From Bacteroidota bacterium (GTDB lineage: Bacteria; Bacteroidota; Bacteroidia; Chitinophagales; Chitinophagaceae): DNA of 64,000 bases. Below are positions 23,530 through 32,761 of the stretch, in pieces; the stretch's first letter is position 1; each line of letters begins with the position of its first letter. The DNA lies in assembly GCA_023386555.1 (NCBI GenBank), contig JAEWJK010000013.1:198907-262906 (forward strand), read 5' to 3'. The translations under genes and the position numbers were made by a program. The notes beneath the pieces are model-generated. The model was not told the DNA's origin. It did no database searches and saw nothing but the letters and a program-made list of their open reading frames with translations.

Positions 23530-25722
23530 ATGTCATTAAGATTTGATGCAATCAGCCAACTAAATTTAGCTTCCAGAGTATATAGTGCTCCGGACTGTAA
23601 CAAAATCACCGGTATTTTCGGTGAGAACGTATTCACTTTACAGAAAGCAAGGGAATTTTTAAGTGATGAAGCATATAAAAGTCTTATAGGCAGCATCAGA
23701 GGCAGTAAAAAAATAGATCGTTTAGTGGCTAACCAGATCGCCAATGGTTTAAGAGCATGGGCAGAAAGTAAAGGTGTTACACATTATACTCACTGGTTTC
23801 AGCCATTAACAGGAACAACCGCTGAAAAACATGATTCTTTCTTTACCATAAAAGGAGATGGAACGGCTATAGAAGAGTTCGATGGAGCCGCACTTATTCA
23901 ACAAGAACCAGATGCATCATCTTTTCCAAGTGGTGGGTTAAGAGCCACTTTTGAAGCACGTGGTTATACCGCTTGGGATCCTTCTTCTCCTGCATTTATT
24001 ATGGAAATCGATCCGGGAAAAACGTTATGTATTCCTACTATTTTTGTTTCATATACGGGAGAATCCCTGGATTATAAAGCTCCATTGTTGAAGGCACTTG
24101 AAGCAATAAACAAGGCTTCGGTTGATGTTTGTAACTATTTCGATAAAAATATTTCTAAGGTTACTCCGACATTGGGTTGGGAGCAGGAATATTTCGTTAT
24201 TGATGAAGCTTTGGCAAATGCAAGACCTGATCTTGTTCAATGTGGAAGAACGGTGTTCGGTGCTGGTCCTGCGAAAGGACAACAATTAGAAGATCATTAC
24301 TTCGGGTCAATACCTGAAAGAACGTATGCTTTTATGCGTGATTTTGAAGCTGAGTCCTATAAATTGGGAATTCCGCTTCGTACTCGTCATAATGAAGTTG
24401 CCCCCGCTCAATTTGAATGTGCTCCCATTTATGAAGAAGTGAATATTGCTGTTGATCATAATACACTGTTAATGGATGTAATGACAAGAGTAGCTAAAAA
24501 ACACAAGCTAGTCGTGTTGCTTCATGAAAAACCTTTTGCAGGTATTAATGGAAGCGGTAAGCATAATAACTGGAGTTTAGCTACCGACACAGGTGTAAAT
24601 CTTTTAGCACCAGGCAAAACACCAAAGACAAACCTGATGTTCCTTACATTCTTTGTTAACGCTATTAAAGCGGTGCATGATTATGCTGATATTATGAGAG
24701 CATCTATTGCATCAGCACAGAACGATCACAGACTTGGTGCAAATGAAGCTCCTCCTGCAATTATTTCAGTGTTTGTAGGTCAATATTTGGCAAAGGTTTT
24801 ATCTGATATTGAAACGAGGGTAGGAGATAATTTTGATGAGCAGGATGAAGCAATATTGAAACTTGATCTGCATAGAAGTATTCCCGAATTGATGTTAGAT
24901 AATACTGACAGGAACAGGACATCTCCTTTTGCATTCACTGGTAATAAATTTGAATTCCGTGCTGTAGGTTCTTCTGCAAATTGTGCCAATGCTATGACAG
25001 TTTTAAACACAATCATGGCTGAAACACTAAAGAATTTCAAAGGCGAAGTAGATAGTTTGATTGATAAAGGAGATAAGAAAGAAGTTGCCATTCTGCATGT
25101 GATACAGAAATACATTGTTGACAGTAAAGCGGTATTGTTCGAAGGTGACGGTTATAGCGAAGAATGGCATAAAGAAGCTGAGAGAAGAGGTTTGCCAAAT
25201 CTTAAAACCACACCGGTTGCTTTGGATGCTATGGTAACTAAGAAAGCTAAAAAATTGTTTGAGAATAATGGTATTTACAGTCACTCAGAATTAGAAGCAA
25301 GGCACGAAATTGAACTGGAGAAATATATTAAGAAGGTTCAAATTGAAGCAAGAGTAATGGGTGATCTGGCCTTAAACCATATTTTACCTTCAGCAGTGAG
25401 TTATCAGAATCAACTTATTAAGAATATAAAAGGGTTAAAGGAGTGTGGTATTGATGCTCCATTGTACAGAAGTCAAAGTAACATTCTTAGAGAGATCAGC
25501 GAACATATCCAGGCTGTGCATGAAAATGTTTGTGAAATGGTGGAAGCAAGGAAAGTTGCCAATAAAATTGCTGACACTAGAGAGAAAGCAATTTCATATT
25601 GTAATGATGTTAAAGACAAGTATTTCGATAAGATCAGGTATCACGTTGATAAACTGGAGCATTTAGTAAATGATGAAGACTGGACGTTACCTAAATATAG
25701 AGAGTTGCTATTCTTAAGATAA
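23530..25722 (+). CDS. glnN: Glutamine synthetase, class III
   Basis: The 730-residue enzyme makes glutamine from glutamate, ammonia and ATP; class III is the large dodecameric form common in Bacteroidota and cyanobacteria. The N-terminus (FGENVFTLQKAREFLS) and HYTHWFQPLTGTTAEKHDSF are typical of class III. Active-site blocks are GWEQEYFVID, RHNEVAPAQFE, GINGSGKHNNWS and FEFRAVGSSANCA. The 129-base upstream gap is very AT-rich. A strong terminator follows. No PII or transporter gene is adjacent. Confidence 0.97.
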   Translation: MSLRFDAISQLNLASRVYSAPDCNKITGIFGENVFTLQKAREFLSDEAYKSLIGSIRGSKKIDRLVANQIANGLRAWAESKGVTHYTHWFQPLTGTTAEKHDSFFTIKGDGTAIEEFDGAALIQQEPDASSFPSGGLRATFEARGYTAWDPSSPAFIMEIDPGKTLCIPTIFVSYTGESLDYKAPLLKALEAINKASVDVCNYFDKNISKVTPTLGWEQEYFVIDEALANARPDLVQCGRTVFGAGPAKGQQLEDHYFGSIPERTYAFMRDFEAESYKLGIPLRTRHNEVAPAQFECAPIYEEVNIAVDHNTLLMDVMTRVAKKHKLVVLLHEKPFAGINGSGKHNNWSLATDTGVNLLAPGKTPKTNLMFLTFFVNAIKAVHDYADIMRASIASAQNDHRLGANEAPPAIISVFVGQYLAKVLSDIETRVGDNFDEQDEAILKLDLHRSIPELMLDNTDRNRTSPFAFTGNKFEFRAVGSSANCANAMTVLNTIMAETLKNFKGEVDSLIDKGDKKEVAILHVIQKYIVDSKAVLFEGDGYSEEWHKEAERRGLPNLKTTPVALDAMVTKKAKKLFENNGIYSHSELEARHEIELEKYIKKVQIEARVMGDLALNHILPSAVSYQNQLIKNIKGLKECGIDAPLYRSQSNILREISEHIQAVHENVCEMVEARKVANKIADTREKAISYCNDVKDKYFDKIRYHVDKLEHLVNDEDWTLPKYRELLFLR

Positions 25723-25742
25723 TCAACAACAATTGTAAGACT

Positions 25743-25772
25743 GGCCACTTTTTTAAAGTGGCCTTTTTTGCT
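25743..25772 (+). terminator. Rho-independent terminator after glutamine synthetase
   Basis: GGCCACTTT and AAAGTGGCC form a 9-bp stem with a three-base loop, followed by TTTTTTGCTTTTT. Confidence 0.9.
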
Positions 25773-25901
25773 TTTTACTACAGCCGTTTACTTTAGGAGT
25801 ATTTCGTTAAAGCTTCGTTAGTGGCTTTGGCTTTATATCTTTTCTAACTATTTCTATAGGAAATTACCGTCTGATATATATAAAAGACAAGAGGACTTCC
25901 T

Positions 25902-26891
25902 ATGAAATTCACCAAATTCATCGCTGCTGTTTTGTTGCTTTTTGTAACTGCAGCCAATACAAATGCACAGTTCCAGATTGAATGGAAGGTGCTTACTAAT
26001 GATGGAGCCAGCCAGGCTAAGGTTTCAAATTTTACTTCCGTAAGTGAAGCAAGGAACATCATTGATGAGATCATTTCAGTAATGAATTTGAAAGTGAACT
26101 TTGAAGTGAGGGAAGCGAATGTTCCGAATGCCGGAGCTGTTTTCTTTAACAACAAAAGATATATTCTTTACAATCCGAATTTTATTAAACAGATCGATAG
26201 GGCTGCAGGAACAGATTGGGCTTCTATCAGTATTCTTGCTCATGAAATCGGCCATCATGTAAAAGGGCATGTGTTTAAAAACAATGGTGGAAGTTCTCAT
26301 CAGAACGAATTGGAAGCAGATGAATTTTCGGGATTGGTTTTAAAGAAAATGGGTGCTTCTCTTGAAGATGCTCAAATAGCAATGAGAATGATCTCAGGAA
26401 ACAGAGCTTCGTCAACACATCCTGGAAAATCCGACCGTTTGTCTGCTATAGCCAAAGGATGGAACTTAGGTACTCCGGTGTATAATAATGATGTTGCAAG
26501 TACACGAGCAACTCAATCTAATACTACAACTTCTATAAATACAAAAACAACTGCACCTGTAGTTGAAAGACAAACGCAAACTAATGAAAGAAGTATTGTA
26601 AGATCATCAGTAATAGCTGATCAGCATATTTTAGTTAATGTAAATTTTTCGATAGATAAGGATAACGAATACTTTATTACTGTTCAGAATAATGTGGTGA
26701 AGTGGGATGGATATCAATTGACAAAAGTTGGAAAGCTGAGTAGACTGAAAAATGCTGAATACCCCTTTTATATATACGACTCCCAAAAGAATTATGTGTT
26801 GATTTCTAAAAATGGCTATCTCATTAATGAGAAAGGTGCCAGGGTTGGACATCTGTCTATGCATGTTGCTGCAGAAACCGCTGCACGATAA
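25902..26891 (+). CDS. Exported M48-like metalloprotease
   Basis: The 329-residue protein has a signal peptide (MKFTKFIAAVLLLFVTAANTNAQ). The zinc motif HEIGHH starts at His114, within ILAHEIGHHVKGHVF, and the third ligand Glu is in NELEADEFSGLVL, the arrangement of M48 family peptidases. A serine/threonine-rich linker (about 205-235) leads to a C-terminal domain of about 90 residues that I do not recognise. It lacks the membrane helices of HtpX and resembles short periplasmic M48 proteins of the BepA/LoiP type. Envelope quality control is a reasonable guess. Confidence 0.85.
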   Translation: MKFTKFIAAVLLLFVTAANTNAQFQIEWKVLTNDGASQAKVSNFTSVSEARNIIDEIISVMNLKVNFEVREANVPNAGAVFFNNKRYILYNPNFIKQIDRAAGTDWASISILAHEIGHHVKGHVFKNNGGSSHQNELEADEFSGLVLKKMGASLEDAQIAMRMISGNRASSTHPGKSDRLSAIAKGWNLGTPVYNNDVASTRATQSNTTTSINTKTTAPVVERQTQTNERSIVRSSVIADQHILVNVNFSIDKDNEYFITVQNNVVKWDGYQLTKVGKLSRLKNAEYPFYIYDSQKNYVLISKNGYLINEKGARVGHLSMHVAAETAAR

Positions 26892-26907
26892 AATTAGCGT
26901 AGCACAT

Positions 26908-26940
26908 AAAAAAGGTCCGTGGAGATTCGGACCTTTTTTG
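26908..26940. terminator. Bidirectional rho-independent terminator
   Basis: AAAAGGTCCG and CGGACCTTTT form a 10-bp stem with an 8-base loop, with A and T tracts on either side. It can end both the M48-like gene on the plus strand and accC on the minus strand. Confidence 0.88.
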
Positions 26941-26956
26941 TTGCATATTGTTCTGA

Positions 26957-26992
26957 ACGTACAAGAGAGTAACACAACAGAAGTTTAACCGG
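26957..26992 (+). repeat. Dispersed intergenic repeat, copy 7
   Basis: The stretch reads CGTACAAGAGAGTAACACAA, then CAGAAGTTTAACCGGAGTTA. The second half matches copy 4 with one change. It lies between the convergent M48-like and accC genes. Confidence 0.7.
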
Positions 26993-27016
26993 AGTTACTT
27001 GCTTCTGTTATATAAT

Positions 27017-28357
27017 TTATTTCATCTTGAATGTTTCTAGAAACTTCGTTGTAAAATTCCCTTTCCTGAAATCTTCATTCTGCATCAATTGTAAATGGAA
27101 AGGAATGGTTGTTTTAATTCCTTCAATCACATATTCACTTAATGCCCTGTACATGGTACTGATCGCTTCATCTCTTGTCTGTGCAATAGTGATCAGCTTA
27201 CCGATCATCGAATCATAATAAGGTGGAATAACATATCCGGCATATACATGACTATCAACTCTTACTCCGTGTCCACCTGGTGTATGCAATGTTGTAATTC
27301 TACCCGGTGAAGGACGAAAATCATTATACGGATCTTCAGCATTGATTCTACATTCAATGGCATGCATCTGTGGTTCGTAATTAGCACCACTGATCTTTTC
27401 ACCCATTGCAATTTTGATCTGCTCTTTGATCAAATCGAAATTGATCACCTCTTCAGTTACACAATGTTCTACTTGTATACGGGTGTTCATTTCCATGAAA
27501 TAGAAATCCCTGTTCTTGTCAACAAGAAACTCTATTGTTCCAACACTTTCATAGTTGATAGCAGATGCAGCTTTGATTGCAGCTTCACCCATTCTTTGCC
27601 TTAACTCTGGTGTCATAAATGGCGAAGGTGATTCTTCCACCAACTTCTGGTGACGACGTTGTATAGAACAATCTCTTTCGCTTAAATGGCAAACTTGTCC
27701 GTATTGATCACCAGCAACCTGAATTTCTATATGTCTTGGTTCTTCAACGAACTTTTCCATATAGATACCATCATTTTTAAATGATGCAGCAGCTTCAGCT
27801 TTGGCAGTGTTGTAGGCTTTTTCCATCTCGCTTTCTTCCCACACTACTCTCATTCCTTTACCACCACCACCTGCAGTTGCTTTTAATATAACAGGATATC
27901 CAACTTTATTTTTTGCAAGGTCTTTTGCCTGGTCAAGACTTTCCAATAAACCACCACTTCCTGGCACAACAGGAACTCCAGCCTTGATCATTGTTTCTTT
28001 CGCAGTAATCTTATCACCCATCTTGCTGATCATCTCAGGAGTAGGACCGATAAATTTTATTCCATGATCAGCACAGATCTGTGAGAACTTTGCATTCTCT
28101 GCAAGAAAACCATAACCTGGATGAATTCCATCAGCATTGGTTATCTCGGCTGCTGCCATTATATGAGGAATGTTTAGGTAAGAATCTGAACTGGCAGGTT
28201 TACCAATACAAACCGCTTCATCTGCAAAACGAACGTGCAGACTGTCTTTATCAGCAGTTGAATAAACAGCAACTGTTTTAATGCCCATCTCACGACAGGT
28301 TCTAATTACACGAAGAGCAATTTCTCCTCTGTTAGCAATCAATATCTTTTTTAACAT
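27017..28357 (-). CDS. accC: Acetyl-CoA carboxylase, biotin carboxylase subunit
   Basis: AccC carboxylates the biotin carried on AccB using ATP and bicarbonate, the first half reaction of malonyl-CoA synthesis. The N-terminus reads KKILIANRGEIALRVIRTCRE. The ATP-grasp part has KATAGGGGKGMRVV, and the catalytic region EMNTRIQVEHCVTE. The length of 446 residues is exact for the subunit. It follows accB after 84 bases, which hold a simple-repeat tract. The carboxyltransferase subunits are not in the window. Confidence 0.97.
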   Translation of the reverse strand: MLKKILIANRGEIALRVIRTCREMGIKTVAVYSTADKDSLHVRFADEAVCIGKPASSDSYLNIPHIMAAAEITNADGIHPGYGFLAENAKFSQICADHGIKFIGPTPEMISKMGDKITAKETMIKAGVPVVPGSGGLLESLDQAKDLAKNKVGYPVILKATAGGGGKGMRVVWEESEMEKAYNTAKAEAAASFKNDGIYMEKFVEEPRHIEIQVAGDQYGQVCHLSERDCSIQRRHQKLVEESPSPFMTPELRQRMGEAAIKAASAINYESVGTIEFLVDKNRDFYFMEMNTRIQVEHCVTEEVINFDLIKEQIKIAMGEKISGANYEPQMHAIECRINAEDPYNDFRPSPGRITTLHTPGGHGVRVDSHVYAGYVIPPYYDSMIGKLITIAQTRDEAISTMYRALSEYVIEGIKTTIPFHLQLMQNEDFRKGNFTTKFLETFKMK

Positions 28358-28365
28358 GTAGTCAT

Positions 28366-28440
28366 TTTAGAATTCGAGAATTCGGCAATTTGTCAATCCG
28401 ACAATTGGCATCTTAGCTCTAATTGCAAATTAGCTTATTG
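28366..28440. repeat. Degenerate AATT simple-repeat tract between accB and accC
   Basis: Units such as GAATTC, CAATTTG and AATTGC follow one another in this gap, with several short inverted repeats (for example CAATTTGTC with GACAATTG). It is similar in style to the tracts around fabI. Confidence 0.5.
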
Positions 28441-28441
28441 A

Positions 28442-28921
28442 TCAAGCAGGTTCTACAAGGAATAAAGGTTGATCATATTCAACTGGTGTTGCATCGTCTA
28501 CTAATATCTTAACAACTCTTCCACTCACTTCACTTTCAATCTCATTAAAGAGTTTCATTGCTTCGATAATACAAACCACTTTACCTGGAGCAACTTCATC
28601 ACCCACTTCAATGAAAGATGGTTTATCTGGAGATGATTTACGATAGAATGTACCGATCATTGGGCTTTTAATAGTGATAAGGTTAGAGGCTTCTGCAGCT
28701 TTAGGAGCAGTACTTCCACCAGCTTGTGGTTGAGCCATTGCTGGCTGAGGTGCAGTCATTGGTTGAGGTGCATAAACTTGCTGTGGAGCAGAAACAAAAT
28801 GCTGAGCAGCTTCTTCTTTTTGTTTGATGGTAATTTTAAATCCCTGGTCTTCTATACTAAGCTCACCGATGTTACTTTTATTTACTATTTTAATCAATTC
28901 CTGGATTTGCTTAAAGTCCAT
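28442..28921 (-). CDS. accB: Acetyl-CoA carboxylase, biotin carboxyl carrier protein
   Basis: AccB carries biotin on Lys123 in the motif CIIEAMKLFNEIE at the tip of the C-terminal biotinyl domain (about 80-159). The N-terminal part (1-40) is the short dimerising helix region, and the middle (45-75) is the usual flexible linker rich in Ala, Pro and Gln. The 159-residue length is normal. It stands directly upstream of accC as in most bacteria. Confidence 0.96.
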   Translation of the reverse strand: MDFKQIQELIKIVNKSNIGELSIEDQGFKITIKQKEEAAQHFVSAPQQVYAPQPMTAPQPAMAQPQAGGSTAPKAAEASNLITIKSPMIGTFYRKSSPDKPSFIEVGDEVAPGKVVCIIEAMKLFNEIESEVSGRVVKILVDDATPVEYDQPLFLVEPA

Positions 28922-29057
28922 GATTAGCAGTTTTTGATGAAAAATTGGTCATTTTCAGGTGAAATGGCGGGCAAAATAGACCATTTTGGTTAAAAATCGC
29001 AGAAAATCAACAAATCTGGAAAAATATAGCTGGCAGCTATTATTATAGGTGATGTGT

Positions 29058-29136
29058 TGATACCAGCTTCAGATTTTATGGCATCGTCTGTTGCGTCGCA
29101 AGCACTTCATCGTTCAGGTTTAATGGCAGCAGATAG
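29058..29136 (-). repeat. Dispersed intergenic repeat, copy 8 (long variant)
   Basis: Read on the minus strand it has GAACGATGAA, then TTGCGACGCAACAGACGATG and finally CTGAAGCTGGTATCA. Both ends match copy 4. It occupies part of the 256-base gap between fabD and accB, in which I see nothing else. Confidence 0.75.
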
Positions 29137-29177
29137 ACCTACAAGTTTCCAGACTTTCATATTTTGGAAAAGTATGT

Positions 29178-30068
29178 TTAACTCACCCCACTAACCTGTG
29201 CTTCTTTATTTATCTTCTGTACCAATCCCTGTAATACTTTACCCGGTCCAACTTCTGTAAAAATCGTTGCACCATCTGCAACCATCGCTTGAATTGTTTG
29301 TGTCCAACGAACAGCACCGGTAAGCTGGTCAACAAGATTTTTCTTTATCTCCATCGGATCACTAACAGCTTTTGCCACTACATTCTGGTAAACAGCACAG
29401 GAAGGAATATTAAATATGGTAGATTCTATTGCAGCTGCTAATTCTTCTTTTGCCGGACTCATCAATGGAGAATGAAATGCACCACCAACGGGCAAAACTA
29501 AAGCTCTTTTTGCACCGGCAGCTTTCATTTTTTCACAGGCAATCTCAATGCCTTTAATAGAACCACTTATTACTAATTGCCCCGGACAGTTAAAATTTGC
29601 TGCAACAACAACTTCACCTGTTTCATCTTGAACCTGTTTGCATATTTCTTCTACTTTTTCATCTCCTAAAGCTAATACTGCAGCCATTGTAGAAGGATTG
29701 ATCTCACAGGCTTTTTGCATTGCCTTTGCTCTCACACTTACCAATTTTAAAGCATCTTCAAAACTCAATGTGCCATTAGCAACTAAGGCAGAAAATTCAC
29801 CTAATGAATGACCTGCAACCATATCTGGTTTTGCTCCTTCAATGGTTTTATATGCCATAACGGAATGAAGAAATACTGCAGGCTGAGTAACATTGGTTTG
29901 CTTCAATTCTTCATCTGTTCCATTGAACATAATATCGCTGATGCGAAAACCTAATACATCATTGGCTTGTTCGAATAATTCTTTCGCTTGTGTATTAGTA
30001 TCATAAAGATTTTTTCCCATGCCACTGAATTGTGATCCCTGGCCTGGAAATATGTATGCATGTTTCAT
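29178..30068 (-). CDS. fabD: Malonyl-CoA:ACP transacylase
   Basis: FabD loads malonyl groups onto acyl carrier protein for fatty-acid elongation. The N-terminus YIFPGQGSQFSGMGKNL and nucleophile motif GHSLGEFSAL (Ser near residue 92) are diagnostic, as are GAFHSPLM with the catalytic His and FTEVGPGKVLQGL. The 296-residue length is normal. It lies between the outer-membrane gene upstream and accB downstream, all on the minus strand. Confidence 0.96.
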   Translation of the reverse strand: MKHAYIFPGQGSQFSGMGKNLYDTNTQAKELFEQANDVLGFRISDIMFNGTDEELKQTNVTQPAVFLHSVMAYKTIEGAKPDMVAGHSLGEFSALVANGTLSFEDALKLVSVRAKAMQKACEINPSTMAAVLALGDEKVEEICKQVQDETGEVVVAANFNCPGQLVISGSIKGIEIACEKMKAAGAKRALVLPVGGAFHSPLMSPAKEELAAAIESTIFNIPSCAVYQNVVAKAVSDPMEIKKNLVDQLTGAVRWTQTIQAMVADGATIFTEVGPGKVLQGLVQKINKEAQVSGVS

Positions 30069-30084
30069 GCTTGCAGATTTAATT

Positions 30085-30120
30085 TAAAAAAAATGCAATG
30101 CCTTTAAAAAACATTGCATT
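30085..30120 (-). terminator. Rho-independent terminator after the beta-barrel gene
   Basis: On the minus strand AATGCAATG and CATTGCATT form a 9-bp stem followed by a run of T. It separates the beta-barrel gene from fabD, so fabD needs its own promoter or read-through. Confidence 0.8.
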
Positions 30121-30166
30121 CAATATTTACGAAAGTAATGAATCGTTTTCTATAGAATTATATCTT

Positions 30167-30871
30167 TTACCTGCTAATTGCAAAAGTAAATCCTAATGTA
30201 ACACTGTAATAATGGTCTTTATTTGGATGAGCTACTTTGTGATAACCATCAAAATAGTCGGTGAATAAGAAACGATAATTTAACTCACCAAATAATGATA
30301 GTGATGAATCGAGCTGATATTTCAAGCCACCACCTACAGGTATATTGAAGAGGAAATTTGGAATTTTTTTTTGGGAGTCTGCTTTCAATCCATCAATAAC
30401 CCATTGTTCGCCTGTTTGATAAAAGGATTCTCTGAGACTGGTATAATCACTTTTTACATTTATATATGAAACTCCCACACCAGAAAATAAATAGAACCCG
30501 AGTTTATAAAATTTATAATTGTCTTTGAAGGAATAAATGATATTTCCTGACAAATCAAACAGGCTGGTTCTGAATTTCAAAAGTCTTTCATTTTTCCATC
30601 CTGGGTGACCGAAATCAAAGTCTCTGGCTTTTATGGATGCAAAGTCGACATTTAAGCGTAGTGAAAGATGCTTTGACATGTTTTTTGCCATAAAAATGCC
30701 GATACCGGGTGAAGGTTTTTTTATAGATCCTATTGCAGATTGGGTTACATCTCCCTGGTAAGCAAATGCCGATAGTTTAAATCCTACTTCTGATTTAGTA
30801 CGCTGTGATTTTGCATTTAGTACCAGAAGATTCATGCATGCTATAAAGACTAGGTAATAGATTCTTCTCAT
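30167..30871 (-). CDS. Outer-membrane beta-barrel protein (DUF6089-like)
   Basis: The 234-residue protein has a signal peptide (MRRIYYLVFIACMNLLVLNAKSQ) and alternating aromatic and polar strands typical of a small eight- to ten-stranded barrel, such as GFKLSAFAYQGD, FYLFSGVGVSYINV and the C-terminal YSVTLGFTFAISR ending close to an aromatic residue. It resembles DUF6089 family proteins of Bacteroidota. It has no clear link with its fatty-acid gene neighbours and has its own terminator. Confidence 0.75.
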   Translation of the reverse strand: MRRIYYLVFIACMNLLVLNAKSQRTKSEVGFKLSAFAYQGDVTQSAIGSIKKPSPGIGIFMAKNMSKHLSLRLNVDFASIKARDFDFGHPGWKNERLLKFRTSLFDLSGNIIYSFKDNYKFYKLGFYLFSGVGVSYINVKSDYTSLRESFYQTGEQWVIDGLKADSQKKIPNFLFNIPVGGGLKYQLDSSLSLFGELNYRFLFTDYFDGYHKVAHPNKDHYYSVTLGFTFAISR

Positions 30872-30992
30872 TTAGTACAAATTGACACATCAAAAATATT
30901 CCCCCTAATCCCTGGTTGTTGCATTTAAACAGCAAAGAGTATAAATTAAACATCAGCAAGGAGGGAGATTTTTGAATGATGAATGAGTGATA

Positions 30993-31991
30993 TTACGCAC
31001 CATCATAAGCCCATTTTATCCAGGTTGCACCCCAGGTAAATCCACCACCAAAAGCAGCCAATACAATATTATCGCCTTTCTTCAGTTGTTTTTCCCAATC
31101 CCACAAACACAATGGCAGTGTGGCTGCTGTTGTATTTCCATAACGCTGAATATTAATCATTACTTTTTCTCTGGGTAATCCCATCCTGTTGGCTGTAGCA
31201 TCAATGATCCTGAGATTGGCTTGGTGTGGAACAAGCCATGCAATATCATCTGCAGTAAGATTATTTCTTTCCATCAATTCAGCACTAACATCAGCCATTC
31301 CTTTTACTGCGAATTTAAAAACAGCCTGTCCTTCCTGGTAAACAAAATGTTGTTTAGCGGTAACCGTTTCCAATGTGGCCGGACTGATAGAACCACCTGA
31401 TTTCATGTGTAAAAACTTTCTCCCATTGCCATCACTTCTTAAGATACTGTCCAGTACACCTGTACCTTCTGTCGTTGGTTCAAGTAATACAGCACCACCA
31501 CCATCACCGAAAATAATGCAGGTAGTTCTATCAGTATAATCAATAATGGAGCTCATTTTATCAGCACCAACAACAATCACTTTTTTATATCTACCACTTT
31601 CTATCATGCTTGCACCATTAGTAAGAGCAAACAAAAATCCGCTGCAGGCCGCATTGATGTCGAAACTAAAAGCATTTGTAGCTCCTATTTCAGATGCAAT
31701 AACATTGGCTGTTGCCGGGAAAGTCATATCCGGTGTAACAGTAGCACAGATAATACAATCAATCTCAAGCGGATCAAGATTCTTTTTTCTTAGTATTTCC
31801 TGTACGGCAGGAATAGCAAGATCGCTGGTGCCCTTTCCTTTTTCCTTTAATATTCTTCTCTCTTCAATACCAGTACGTGTTTTGATCCATTCATCATTCG
31901 TGTCAACCATCTTCTCCAGATCAAAATTGGTGAGCTTTGTTTCTGGAACATATCCTCCAACCGATGTAATTGCTGCCGTGATCTTGCTCAT
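30993..31991 (-). CDS. fabH: Beta-ketoacyl-ACP synthase III
   Basis: FabH condenses acetyl-CoA (or a branched starter) with malonyl-ACP to start fatty-acid synthesis. The catalytic Cys is in DINAACSGFLFAL, the His in WLVPHQANLRI and the Asn in RYGNTTAATLPL. GTGVLDSILRSDGNG is also typical. I chose the ATG at 31991 (MSKITAAITSVGGYVPE), which gives the usual 332 residues; upstream codons are not conserved-looking. It diverges from ruvA. Confidence 0.95.
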   Translation of the reverse strand: MSKITAAITSVGGYVPETKLTNFDLEKMVDTNDEWIKTRTGIEERRILKEKGKGTSDLAIPAVQEILRKKNLDPLEIDCIICATVTPDMTFPATANVIASEIGATNAFSFDINAACSGFLFALTNGASMIESGRYKKVIVVGADKMSSIIDYTDRTTCIIFGDGGGAVLLEPTTEGTGVLDSILRSDGNGRKFLHMKSGGSISPATLETVTAKQHFVYQEGQAVFKFAVKGMADVSAELMERNNLTADDIAWLVPHQANLRIIDATANRMGLPREKVMINIQRYGNTTAATLPLCLWDWEKQLKKGDNIVLAAFGGGFTWGATWIKWAYDGA

Positions 31992-32103
31992 ATATATAAT
32001 AATATCAATTCGTAGGCAAATATCTGAAAACAAAGCCAAGGTGGGAAATTTGAAAAACCATCTATAATGATAATTTAAGCCTGCTATTTATAATTGAAAA
32101 CCA

Positions 32104-32111
32104 TATTTTTG
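32104..32111 (+). promoter_or_regulatory. -7 element upstream of ruvA
   Basis: TATTTTTG fits TAnnTTTG, 11 bases before the ruvA ATG. A TTG at the ideal distance is lacking, so this is tentative. Confidence 0.3.
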
Positions 32112-32122
32112 GTGTTGCAGTT

Positions 32123-32707
32123 ATGATAGCTTTTGTACGAGGAGATTTTGCCCTGAAGACCCCAGCCCAGGTTATTGTGGATGTAAATGGAGTTGGATAT
32201 GATTTGCATATAAGTCTGAATACTTATTCTGCGATCAGCGATAAAGATAAAGGGCAGTTGTTTACCTATTTGCACATCACCGAAAATGCTCAAACGCTTT
32301 ACGGCTTTGCCGAGCTGAAGGAAAAAGAATTGTTCCTGATGCTGATAAGTGTTTCTGGTGTTGGTGCAGCAACGGCGAGAATGATGTTGTCTGGAATGAA
32401 GCCCGAAGAAATAAATAGAGCTATCATTCAAGGCAACGCAAAACAGCTGGAAGCTATCAAAGGAATAGGACGAAAAACGGCAGAAAGGCTTATTTTAGAG
32501 CTCAGGGAAAAAGTGAGTAAGCAGGCAGATGACAATTTCACCATAACCGCTGGTCACAATACCAACGAAACCGATGCTTTAAATGCATTAATTTCCCTTG
32601 GTATTGCCCGTAATACTGCAGAACAGGCAATAAAGAAAGTAAACGCTTCAAATGCAGAAACGCTACATGTTGAGGAGCTGATCAAACAAGCACTCAAAAA
32701 CATTTAA
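32123..32707 (+). CDS. ruvA: Holliday junction branch migration protein RuvA
   Basis: RuvA binds Holliday junctions and loads the RuvB motor during recombination. The 194-residue protein has the OB-fold N-terminus (PAQVIVDVNGVGYDLHISLN), two helix-hairpin-helix motifs (SVSGVGAATARMML and AIKGIGRKTAERLILELREK), and the C-terminal three-helix domain that contacts RuvB (ALNALISLGIARNTAEQAI). It is followed after 54 bases by sprA on the same strand, and this ruvA-sprA order is, to my knowledge, common in Bacteroidota. Confidence 0.95.
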   Translation: MIAFVRGDFALKTPAQVIVDVNGVGYDLHISLNTYSAISDKDKGQLFTYLHITENAQTLYGFAELKEKELFLMLISVSGVGAATARMMLSGMKPEEINRAIIQGNAKQLEAIKGIGRKTAERLILELREKVSKQADDNFTITAGHNTNETDALNALISLGIARNTAEQAIKKVNASNAETLHVEELIKQALKNI

Positions 32708-32761
32708 CTATCGAGAAGACATCTACGTAATCAAGGTTTTAATCTTTTGACCAGGACAATC

